64,000 bases of DNA from Pelagihabitans pacificus (lineage in GTDB: Bacteria; Bacteroidota; Bacteroidia; Flavobacteriales; Flavobacteriaceae): NCBI RefSeq assembly GCF_009371985.2, contig NZ_VIKU02000001.1, forward strand, positions 868,001-932,000. The letters are read 5' to 3'. Made by a program: the position numbers and the translations under genes. Of the stretch, positions 36,619-45,016 are shown piece by piece. The stretch's first letter is position 1; every line of letters begins with the position of its first letter. The notes under the pieces were generated by a model. It was given only the letters and a program-made list of their open reading frames with translations. It ran no database searches and had not been told where the DNA came from.

Positions 36619-37407
36619 ATGAAGATTTTGCCGGTTTGTCTGCTTTTTTTGTTCGTAGCTGTCCCCTTTCTAAACAACCCTTCGGCAAAAAAGGGCTGGG
36701 TAACCGATTTACAAGACCCCAAATGGGAGCCCCTTTTTAATGGAACCAATCTTGACGGTTGGTACATGGTAGTCAAAGACAGTTCGTTCACCGGAACGGT
36801 GGATGAAATTTTTGCGGTAAAAGAGGATGCGATACATGTTTATCCCGGACAAGAACCGCACTCGCTACAGACTTTCGCCGGACTCGTTACGGAAGAAACC
36901 TATGACAACTACAAATTGCGGATGGAATACAAATGGGGCGAAAAAAAGTTTCGACCACGACATGGGGCCGTTCGTGATGCCGGAATCATTTTTCACATGC
37001 ACGGTAAGGAAATGATTTGGCCTTATGGGATAGAATGTCAGATCCAAGAAGGCGATACGGGAGATGTATGGGCCATTGGCTCCAAGGTCAGTTCAACAAT
37101 TCAGGATGTGGTACGCAATTATGACCCCAAAGGTACTTTGACAACGAGGGGAGACACCCTACAAACCTTTCAACGCTTTCATCGAAGTTATTGTTGGGAG
37201 GTTCCGGGATGGAATACCATTGAAATTCATGTCAAGGAGAACAACGCCGTTTTTCTAGTAAACGGAAAAGTAGTAAACGAAGCCCTGGATATGCGTTATT
37301 GGTCGAAAACCGATACCGCCTGGGAGCCCCTAACAGAGGGTAAAATCATGATCCAAGCGGAAGGTGCGGAACTTTTTTACCGCAACATCGAACTCCAAAA
37401 ACTGTGA
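36619..37407 (+). CDS. DUF1080 (3-keto-disaccharide hydrolase-type) secreted protein
   Basis: A 262-residue protein with an N-terminal signal peptide (MKILPVCLLFLFVAVPFLNN) and a DUF1080 beta-sandwich over the rest. WEPLFNGTNLDGWYM is the classic start of the domain, and DAGIIFHMHGK and YGIECQIQEGDTGD follow in order. Family members act in periplasmic breakdown of glycosides, some on 3-keto sugars made by Gfo/Idh/MocA oxidoreductases, and two such oxidoreductases are encoded in this region. It is divergent from araR and shares the operator region, which suggests control by arabinose. Confidence 0.87.
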   Translation: MKILPVCLLFLFVAVPFLNNPSAKKGWVTDLQDPKWEPLFNGTNLDGWYMVVKDSSFTGTVDEIFAVKEDAIHVYPGQEPHSLQTFAGLVTEETYDNYKLRMEYKWGEKKFRPRHGAVRDAGIIFHMHGKEMIWPYGIECQIQEGDTGDVWAIGSKVSSTIQDVVRNYDPKGTLTTRGDTLQTFQRFHRSYCWEVPGWNTIEIHVKENNAVFLVNGKVVNEALDMRYWSKTDTAWEPLTEGKIMIQAEGAELFYRNIELQKL

Positions 37408-37479
37408 CGGGCGCCCACTGGAATCAATACATCGCGGTAAGAGACTCTTAGAAAACGTTTTGGTTTACCAAAAAGGACC

Positions 37480-38838
37480 TTAATAGGCATCCTTGATCCA
37501 CTGGTAGGGTTTTCTTTTTATCCAAAGACCACGGGTAAAATCAGGAAAATCTTGAGGGGCGCCATTGTTTTCTATAGAGGCCTCCGACAAAGGGGTCACG
37601 GCACTCCATGCTGCGGCGTCATAGGCATCCATAGGTGGGGCAACGTTCGCCTTGGCAGACTCCACGAACGAATTAATGACGAAAAAATCCATTCCGCCAT
37701 GTCCGGCGTCCAGGGCGTATTCACCAAACTTTTTCCATAATGGATGGTCGTATTGGGACAACCATTCTTTGTCCGGATCCCATTTGTGCGGTTTCGACTT
37801 TCCTTCAATATAGATACGATCACCATCGTTTTCCCAGAGTCCGTTTGCACCCTGCACACGAAACCCTAGGGAATAAGGTCGTGGCAGATTACAATCGTGT
37901 GTGATAATGATGGTTTCTCCATTGGCGGTTTCCAAGGTAGAAGTAATCACATCGCCCTGCTTAAACTTTACCTTGGCATTTGGATGATCTTCTCCGCCGA
38001 TTTTCACAATGTAATTATGTAATCCTATCGCTTTCGACGCATGGGAAGTCATCGAAACCAGACGATTCCCCCTGTTTATGTCGGCCATCACGGCGATAGG
38101 TCCCAATCCGTGGGTCGGATAGACATCCGCATTGCGCTTTACCGAATGTTCAGTACGCCACCTGGCCTCTGAAATAGCTTTTTCCCCAAACTCTACCCCA
38201 CCACCGTAAGGCTGTTTGCCATCGTTGAATTTTACTTCCCTCAAATCGTGCTGATAGCCACACCTAAAGTGCACTAACTCTCCGAATATATTTTGCTTGA
38301 CCATATTCAACACGGCCATGATGTCTCTTCGATAATTCACGTTCTCCAGAATCATCATGTGGGTGCCAGTAGCTTCATGGGTGTTCACCAAATCCCAACA
38401 CTCTTCCAAGGTATTCGATGCAGAAACCTCGACCCCTGCATATTTCCCAGCCTTCATCGCATCGACGGTCATTCGTGTATGCCATAGCCAAGGTGTAGCG
38501 ATGATGACCGCATCTACTTCCTTCAAATCAAGTAAATTGCGATAGTCGTAGTCATTGCTTCCAAAAGTCTTTGGCACCTTGCCCCCGGCTTTGGAAATAA
38601 GATCTTTGGCGATTGTAATCCTAGTCGGGTCAATATCGCAGACAGCGGTGACGTTTACATCTTTCCTCGACAAAAGGTTTTGCAAATGGTTGGTACCTCG
38701 CAGTCCGGCACCGATCAAACCCACGTTCAATTTTTCATTCTGATCGGCAGGCAACATCCCGTAGCCAAAGCCAGGTGCTAGCGCTAGTCCGGTTCCTATC
38801 ATTGCGGATTTCTGTATAAAATTTCTTCTAGAGCCCAT
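37480..38838 (-). CDS. GH109-like / Gfo-Idh-MocA family glycosidase with Tat signal
   Basis: A 452-residue exported protein. I start at ATG 38838, which places the twin-arginine signal MGSRRNFIQKSAMIGTGLA at the N terminus. The Rossmann motif is NVGLIGAGLRGTNHL, ENVNYRRDIMAVLNM and DVYPTHGLGP are shared with GH109, the NAD-dependent alpha-N-acetylgalactosaminidases, and DAGHGGMDFF is near the C terminus. Family knowledge suggests removal of terminal alpha-GalNAc or a related sugar in the periplasm. The next genes on the plus strand are a nucleotidyltransferase and an N-acetylhexosamine-kinase-like protein, which fits amino sugar use. Confidence 0.82.
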   Translation of the reverse strand: MGSRRNFIQKSAMIGTGLALAPGFGYGMLPADQNEKLNVGLIGAGLRGTNHLQNLLSRKDVNVTAVCDIDPTRITIAKDLISKAGGKVPKTFGSNDYDYRNLLDLKEVDAVIIATPWLWHTRMTVDAMKAGKYAGVEVSASNTLEECWDLVNTHEATGTHMMILENVNYRRDIMAVLNMVKQNIFGELVHFRCGYQHDLREVKFNDGKQPYGGGVEFGEKAISEARWRTEHSVKRNADVYPTHGLGPIAVMADINRGNRLVSMTSHASKAIGLHNYIVKIGGEDHPNAKVKFKQGDVITSTLETANGETIIITHDCNLPRPYSLGFRVQGANGLWENDGDRIYIEGKSKPHKWDPDKEWLSQYDHPLWKKFGEYALDAGHGGMDFFVINSFVESAKANVAPPMDAYDAAAWSAVTPLSEASIENNGAPQDFPDFTRGLWIKRKPYQWIKDAY

Positions 38839-38983
38839 TTTGTCCTTTATTTTTGTTTGAGATTTTTTTTGGCTACCTATCAACCATTCGATCAAATTAT
38901 AAAAATTTTTGCTTGCATCGTTTCAGACAGCCATTTTTATTGGAAATGACCGCATCTTCGATGCTTCTTTTGATTCAAAAACT

Positions 38984-38991
38984 TACTTTTG
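38984..38991 (+). promoter_or_regulatory. -7 promoter element for the nucleotidyltransferase-kinase pair
   Basis: TACTTTTG is an exact match to TAnnTTTG, 22 bases before the ATG at 39013, giving a short leader of about 15 bases. No good -33 element at the normal spacing was found. Confidence 0.4.
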
Positions 38992-39012
38992 CAAGGTAAA
39001 AACAGAAAACAC

Positions 39013-39900
39013 ATGACCTTATTATTAATGGCCGCCGGGAGTGGAAGCCGCTACGGAAAACTAAAACAATTCGATGACTTGGGCCCCAAAGGTGAATTTC
39101 TGATGGAATTTGCGATGTACGACGCTATAAAGAATGGCTTCGGGCACATCGTGGTCATCACTAAAAAAGAGAATGTCGATTTTTTAAGGGAACACCTGGA
39201 AGCAAGACTTCCCAAGACCGTAAAATTGGATGTGCTCTCCCAAGAAATCAGCGACCTACCGGACGGAATGGAATTTTCCGGGGAACGTCTAAAACCATGG
39301 GGAACCGCCCATGCCGTATGGACAGCCAGAGATGTAATCAAGGATCCTTTTTGTGTTATCAATGCCGATGATTTCTACGGCCAATCGGCCTATGAAAACG
39401 CAGCGAAGTTTATCAGGGAACACCCTCAAGAAGACCATTACGCCCTAGTAGGTTATATCTTAAAAGACACCCTATCCGAACATGGTTCGGTGTCCCGTGG
39501 GGTCTGTATGACCAGTGGGGATGACCTTGTTTCGGTTGATGAACGATTAAAGTTGGAACAAAAGGGCGACAAAGTGGTCGATGCCGATTCGGGATTGGAA
39601 TATACCGGAAATGAATTGGCCAGTATGAATTTCTGGATATGTAGGCCCTCTATTTTTGGGGTCATAGAAACAGAATTTCGAGAGTTTCTACAAGACGACC
39701 AACTAGTTAAAACCGGTGAACTCTACATTCCCAAGACCGTTCAAAAAATGTTGAAGGATGGACTTGCGAAGGTCAAGGTAGTCCCTGCCCAAGATCAGTG
39801 GTTTGGGGTAACCTATGCCAGTGACCGGGAAACAGCGGTGGCCAGTCTGAAACAAAAGACCGCCGAAGGACAGTACATTACCCCCTTATGGTCAATGTAA
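39013..39900 (+). CDS. Sugar-phosphate nucleotidyltransferase
   Basis: A 295-residue NTP-transferase-fold protein. MTLLLMAAGSGSRYGKLKQF is the nucleotide-binding signature, VINADDFYG carries the metal-binding Asp pair, and GSVSRGVC and MNFWICRPSIF follow. I use ATG 39013 and not the upstream TTG. The enzyme should make an NDP-sugar from a sugar 1-phosphate. The following gene overlaps it by 13 bases and encodes a kinase resembling those that make N-acetylhexosamine 1-phosphate, so the two likely act in sequence; the sugar identity is inferred. Confidence 0.82.
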   Translation: MTLLLMAAGSGSRYGKLKQFDDLGPKGEFLMEFAMYDAIKNGFGHIVVITKKENVDFLREHLEARLPKTVKLDVLSQEISDLPDGMEFSGERLKPWGTAHAVWTARDVIKDPFCVINADDFYGQSAYENAAKFIREHPQEDHYALVGYILKDTLSEHGSVSRGVCMTSGDDLVSVDERLKLEQKGDKVVDADSGLEYTGNELASMNFWICRPSIFGVIETEFREFLQDDQLVKTGELYIPKTVQKMLKDGLAKVKVVPAQDQWFGVTYASDRETAVASLKQKTAEGQYITPLWSM

Positions 39901-40967
39901 CGTATAGTGATAAGACCCTAAATATCCTGCTTAAGGAATTTCAGACCCCGCGGACGGACTACCGATTTCAGCCGCTGACACAGGGCTTTATCAACGATAC
40001 TTTTTTAGTACTTTCCGATACGCAGCCCCTTTATATTTTGCAGCGAATCAACCATGAGGTATTTCCTAATGTGAAGGAGTTGATGGGCAACATACAAAAA
40101 GCCTTTGAACATCTCAAGCACGACTCCTATCGTACAATAGCATTGGTACGTACTGGCAGCGGGAGTACCTATTTCGAGCATGAAGTGTACGGATATTGGC
40201 GTTTGATGACCTATATTTCCGGTACTATCGCGTACGACACCACCCAAGATTCGAAAATAGCTCGGGAAGCAGGACGTCTAATAGGGACGTTTCATCTGTT
40301 GCTACAAGACGTAGACCCCGATGACTTTTTCGATACCGTCCCCCGTTTTCATGATTTACACCTTCGAAACCAACAGTTCGAAACTTCCCTTGGAAGGGCA
40401 AGGACTGCAAGGCTAAACGAAGCAAAGAACGCCATCGCCTTTGCCAAAGATACGATCAAAGAGCTTCTCGGTTTTGACAGAACCCCCTTACCCCCTAGGG
40501 TTTGCCATAATGATACGAAGCTCAATAACATTCTTTTTTCAAAACAAACCGGTGAGGCACTTTGCCTCATCGATCTCGATACTTTGATGAAGGGGTATTT
40601 CCATTACGATTTCGGTGATGCGGTACGCACGATTGTCAATACCGCCGCCGAAGATGAAAAAGATCATCGCAAAATTGCTTTTGAAAACAGGTTGTTCGAG
40701 GCCTTTGTCGATGGTCTGGCCTCCAATGCGCCCTTTCTCACCAAAGGGGAAATCAAAGCCTTGCCTTATGGGGTAGTATTGATGCCTTTCCTACATGGGC
40801 TTCGAGCCTTGACCGACTATCTGAACAACGACACCTACTACAAAGTAGCGTATGAAAATCAAAATCTGGATAGATGCCTGAGCTTGTTCGATTTTACAGC
40901 AAAGGCACTACGGGAAATGGACTATATGGCCCAAATAGCCCTCAAAAAATTATCTCCAAAAAGCTAG
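39888..40967 (+). CDS. Phosphotransferase-family kinase, N-acetylhexosamine 1-kinase-like
   Basis: A 359-residue aminoglycoside-phosphotransferase-fold kinase. LTQGFINDTFLV is the nucleotide-binding start, CHNDTKLNNILF is the catalytic loop (the family's HxDxxxxN), and ALCLIDLDTLMKGYFHYDFG carries the metal-binding Asp. LYILQRINHEVFPNVKELM is characteristic of the NahK/mucin-desulfatase-named subgroup. NahK phosphorylates GlcNAc or GalNAc at C1. It overlaps the nucleotidyltransferase gene and is probably translated with it. An older name, mucin desulfatase, is misleading. Confidence 0.78.
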   Translation: MVNVTYSDKTLNILLKEFQTPRTDYRFQPLTQGFINDTFLVLSDTQPLYILQRINHEVFPNVKELMGNIQKAFEHLKHDSYRTIALVRTGSGSTYFEHEVYGYWRLMTYISGTIAYDTTQDSKIAREAGRLIGTFHLLLQDVDPDDFFDTVPRFHDLHLRNQQFETSLGRARTARLNEAKNAIAFAKDTIKELLGFDRTPLPPRVCHNDTKLNNILFSKQTGEALCLIDLDTLMKGYFHYDFGDAVRTIVNTAAEDEKDHRKIAFENRLFEAFVDGLASNAPFLTKGEIKALPYGVVLMPFLHGLRALTDYLNNDTYYKVAYENQNLDRCLSLFDFTAKALREMDYMAQIALKKLSPKS

Positions 40968-41142
40968 TAAATCAACTTTCTCGAGGAATGCTGGCAGGTC
41001 GACTGTGACCGCCAAAAAAACGTTCCCAAGCAGCTTCCTATTTTTACTCTCAAATTCAAAATTCCAAGGAAAACAAGGAATACCGACAAGCCGTTCAACA
41101 TCAATTTTAGTACCTTGGTATTACTATTAATACTGCTTGCGG

Positions 41143-43075
41143 ATGTCTAAACATCTTATCGGATTCTTTCTACTACTCTTAACCGTTTTCGGTTGTAAAA
41201 AAGAACAAAAAGACCATCGATTTGTTCATCTGGCTTCCTCGAAAACAGGTATCGACTTCGTCAACCGGATAACCGAAAACGACAGTATCAACGCAGTCAA
41301 TTTTCAGTACTGCTATAACGGGGGCGGAGTCAGGATGGGCGATTTCAACAATGACGGACTCACCGACATCGTTTTTACCGGAAATCAAGTATCCTCAAAG
41401 CTGTACCTCAACCAAGGGGAGCTATCCTTTGAGGGTGTCTCGGAAAAAGCGAATTTCAAGACCAGTAGCTGGACAACCGGGGTATCGATCGTAGATATCA
41501 ATTCGGATGGTCTCGAGGATATTTACCTAAATGTCGGTGGTTCCGATTGTAAAGGAGATTGTAACAACCTATTGTTCGTTAACCAAGGCCTTGATGAGAA
41601 TGGCGTTCCTCGGTTCGCCGAAGAAGCAACCGCCTACGGCCTTGATGACGGAAATTATGCCCAACAGTCGGTCTTTTTCGACTATGATGGGGATGGGGAT
41701 CTGGATGTATATATTCTTCATAATGGCAACTCCGGCATCGACAAGAACAATCCCGTTCCGAAACAGTATATGCCACCCCACCTAAAGGATTTTTTACTAC
41801 GAAACGATACGAAGGAAGGCATCGAACATCCCGTATTTACCAATGTGTCTGAAAGCGTTGGAATCGTTCATGGTGGATTTGGACTGGGTGTGGGTATCAA
41901 TGATTTTAACGGTGACGGACTTATCGATATTTATGTGGCGAACGATTTCATCACCGAAGATCTGTTGTACATCCAAAAAAGACACGGGGATAGTCTACAG
42001 CCCTGGTTTGAGGAGAAAAGCAAGCAGCTATTGGGTCATGAGACCTATAATGCCATGGGAATCGATTTTCAAGATATCAACAATGATACGCGACCCGATA
42101 TTTTGGTGTTAGACATGTTACCCCAGGATTATGGGCGCCATAAAAAGATGCTGGGTATGATGAACTATGACAAGTACTTGCTCTCCCTGCGTAACGGCTA
42201 CAGTTTACAATACGTACACAATACCCTTCAAATCAACAATGGGCAGCTACATGAAAAACCTATAAAGGCAAGTGAAATAGGCTTTCTGAAGGGCCTCGCC
42301 AGCACCGATTGGAGCTGGGCACCCCTGATGGTGGATCTGGACAACGATGCCGATAAGGATATTTACATCTCCAACGGGTACGTAAAAGATGTGGCCGATT
42401 TGGACTATATCAACTATTCGGGCCAAAACAATATGTTCGGCACGAGGGAACAACGGATTGCAAAACAAATTGAATTTACCAAGAAACTGGACAGCATATA
42501 TCTTCCCAACTTTATCTATGAAAATGACGGGGCTTTACATTTTACGGATGTCTCGGATAACTGGGTCGTAGGCAAACCCTCGTATTCCAATGGGGTAGCC
42601 TATGCCGATTTGGACCGGGACGGTGATTTGGATTTAGTCGTCAACAATATCAATGAGCCAGCTTATTTGTTGGAAAATACCTCCAACAACAACGAAGAAA
42701 CCGACTATTTAAGAATACAATGAACGGGACTAAAAAGAATCCTCATAGCGTCGGAGCCAAAATTACGCTTTGGAACCAAGGAAAAGTACAGCATCATTTT
42801 CAATCCATAATACGAGGGTATCTTTCGTCAATGGAACCCTTGATCCATTTTGGGGTTCCCGACAGCTTGGTCGATTCCCTGAGCGTTACTTGGCCCAATG
42901 GAAAAAAACTGTCTTAAAACAGGTACGGGCAAGTCTAGTGTGGACTATTGAAATTCAAACCGGAAAGGAAATTCAATCTTTTGATCCGTCGACGCCCTCT
43001 TTATTGAAGCAAAAGAAAGGGCTCATCGACTTTGTTATCGTTCTTTTCTGGTTTCAATTTTTTCGTTGGGCATGA
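41143..43075 (+). pseudogene. Frameshifted and truncated FG-GAP/VCBS-repeat ASPIC/UnbV lipoprotein
   Basis: The first frame (to 42723) has a lipoprotein signal (LLLLTVFGCKKE) and many FG-GAP calcium-binding loops such as GDFNNDGLTDIVF, DYDGDGDLDVYI and DLDRDGDLDLVVNN. It stops after DYLRIQ. One extra base at CAATGAAC would continue it into NGTKKNPHSVGAKITLWNQG and VPDSLVDSLSVTWPNGKK, the UnbV_ASPIC domain. That frame ends at 42917 in a run of seven A; one more A leads to TVLKQVRASLVWTIEIQTG, which runs to 43075. Family members have about 1,100 residues, whereas only about 640 codons remain here, so the C-terminal half is also missing. Two indels plus truncation favour true decay. Confidence 0.8.
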
Positions 43076-43411
43076 AGCGATCCCTTATTCGATTTTTCTT
43101 ACAGCTCCCCTGAAAGATAAACACAAAGCAGGGCTATCCTCTTTTAAATTATAGTTTAAGAGTTATCCAAAATACATCCACTTTTATACCACCTAAAAAA
43201 ATAGCAACACCCGTCGGTGTTTCTCATTTGTATTCTTTTTCAGTGGTCTGATTGGTGATACTACGGTTCTATGCTTTTAGGTACAGGAAATCAAAAGAAT
43301 CGAGGTGATAGGACTAAGTGAAAAACACACTGTTTAACGTAATTAAAAAATTAATAAACATTTAACTATGGTTGCATGTGCAACCTTTTGTTTTTTAGCT
43401 AGCTTAGCCCC
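43076..43411. other. Intergenic stretch before the efflux operon
   Basis: About 335 bases with no gene recognised. Its left part may hold worn remains of the broken FG-GAP gene. The right end contains the MarR-type palindrome and the promoter region of the efflux operon. Confidence 0.5.
43370..43385. promoter_or_regulatory. MarR-type operator palindrome
   Basis: GGTTGCATGTGCAACC has perfect 7-base arms around TG and lies 26 bases before the GTG start of the MarR-family gene. A near-consensus -7 sequence (TATGGTTG, 43367-43374) overlaps it, so a bound repressor would cover the promoter. Confidence 0.6.
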
Positions 43412-43876
43412 GTGAAAGTAGCGGAACCCAAAATCGATTTTGAAAACTCCATTGGTCCTTGGATTGGGAAGACCACCAAGATTATGGATTATTACATGCA
43501 GGAGGTGATGTCGCGGCACGGACTCGACTTGAGCAAGGAACAGATGATTGTTTTAAAAAAATTGCATGACCAAGACGGTCTTAAGCAGAACGAATTGGCA
43601 TCGCTTACGTATCGGGACAAATCGTCGTTGGCACGTTTACTTTCAAAGATGGAGGCCAAAAACTTCATTGTTAGAAAGCAAAGTGAGGAAGACAAGCGAA
43701 GTAACGAAGTTTTTTTGACCGACGAAGGCCGCCGAATTTTTCATCGTACGCGTCCTGCCATCAAGGAGCACCTGGAAACCATGGAACAGGACCTCACCGA
43801 AGAGGAAAAACATCATATTATCCAAATACTTAAAAAAGTACAATTCAACTTTACAGGGAAAACCGCAAACTTATAA
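43412..43876 (+). CDS. MarR family transcriptional regulator
   Basis: A 154-residue winged-helix protein read from a GTG start. LKQNELASLTYRDKSSLARL is the recognition helix region, followed by KQSEEDKRSNEVFLTDEGRR, the MarR wing and its Asp-Arg pair. Helices at both ends should form the dimer. It is the first gene of a four-gene efflux operon and lies 6 bases before the adaptor gene. The palindrome just upstream is the natural target. Its ligand is unknown. Confidence 0.9.
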   Translation: MKVAEPKIDFENSIGPWIGKTTKIMDYYMQEVMSRHGLDLSKEQMIVLKKLHDQDGLKQNELASLTYRDKSSLARLLSKMEAKNFIVRKQSEEDKRSNEVFLTDEGRRIFHRTRPAIKEHLETMEQDLTEEEKHHIIQILKKVQFNFTGKTANL

Positions 43877-43882
43877 CAAAAC

Positions 43883-45016
43883 ATGAGAAAAATAATTTTA
43901 TCTGTTTTAGGTCTCTTATTAATCGTAGGGGCCTTTTTCGGTGCAAAAGCGATCATCGCGAGCAAAAAGAACTTTCGCCCAAAAGCGGAAAAGGTCGTAA
44001 AAACCGTTTTTACGGAGGTTGTGAAAAATGGTACAGTTCCCATTGTCGTTCCCGCCAACGGAAATCTCCGTGCCAAAAGACGCGTTGAATTGTATTCGGA
44101 GGTACAAGGCGTTTTTAAAGGAGGAAGCAAACTGTTTAAGACGGGTACGGCTTTTAGGAAAGGGGAAACCATCATCCGAATCGACGCTGCGGAATATGCG
44201 GCCAGTGTACAATCGGCAAAAAGCAATCTTTACAATCAGCTCACCTCCATAATGCCAGACCTCAGATTAGACTATCCCGATATCTTCCCTAAATGGGAGG
44301 CCTATCTCAACGGATTCGATCTGGCCGAAAGCACTCCCGAACTTCCGGAAATGGTATCCGAAAAAGAAAAATTCTTTATCTCGGGTCGAGGAATACTCAC
44401 AAGCTATTACAACGTTAAAAACTTGGAGCAACGACTCTCCAAATACCGGATTGCCGCACCCTTTAACGGTGTACTCACCGAAGCTTTGGTCACAGAGGGC
44501 ACTTTGGTTCGTGCCGGTCAAAAGTTGGGGGAGTTCATCAACACCGATGTCTACGAGTTGGAAGTAGCTGTTAGCAAAACCTACAGCGACATGTTAAAGG
44601 TCGGGGAGGCCGTGGAGCTCACTAGTTTAGACAGTGAAAAAACCTATACGGGCAAAGTGGTACGGATCAATGCCAATATCGACCAAGCCACCCAAACCAT
44701 ACAGGCCTTTATCGAGGTGAAAGACAATTCCTTAAAAGAAGGGATGTATCTAGAGGCGAATTTAGATGCCAAGGAAGAGCCCAATGCCATTGAAATAGAT
44801 CGAAATCTTTTATTGGAAAGTAATCAGATATTCGTGGTTCGCGATTCCATTTTAGACCTGATCGACGTAAGACCCGTGTACTTCAGTGATAAGAAAGTAG
44901 TCATCAAGGAAGTTCCGGATGGCACTACGATTATGGCCAAACCCTTGATAGGGGCCTATACCGGAATGGCGGTCAAGATTTACGAAGAAAAAACCACCGA
45001 TACCCAGGGATCATGA
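43883..45016 (+). CDS. RND efflux periplasmic adaptor subunit (HlyD/MFP family)
   Basis: A 377-residue membrane fusion protein with an N-terminal membrane anchor (IILSVLGLLLIVGAFFGAKA). The lipoyl/barrel-sandwich halves are recognised around VVPANGNLRAKRRVELYSEV and LSKYRIAAPFNGVLTEALV, and the beta-barrel part YELEVAVSKTYSDMLKVGEA follows. It bridges the inner-membrane pump and the outer-membrane channel. It overlaps the pump gene by 4 bases. The hairpin part between the lipoyl halves is of modest length. Confidence 0.9.
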   Translation: MRKIILSVLGLLLIVGAFFGAKAIIASKKNFRPKAEKVVKTVFTEVVKNGTVPIVVPANGNLRAKRRVELYSEVQGVFKGGSKLFKTGTAFRKGETIIRIDAAEYAASVQSAKSNLYNQLTSIMPDLRLDYPDIFPKWEAYLNGFDLAESTPELPEMVSEKEKFFISGRGILTSYYNVKNLEQRLSKYRIAAPFNGVLTEALVTEGTLVRAGQKLGEFINTDVYELEVAVSKTYSDMLKVGEAVELTSLDSEKTYTGKVVRINANIDQATQTIQAFIEVKDNSLKEGMYLEANLDAKEEPNAIEIDRNLLLESNQIFVVRDSILDLIDVRPVYFSDKKVVIKEVPDGTTIMAKPLIGAYTGMAVKIYEEKTTDTQGS

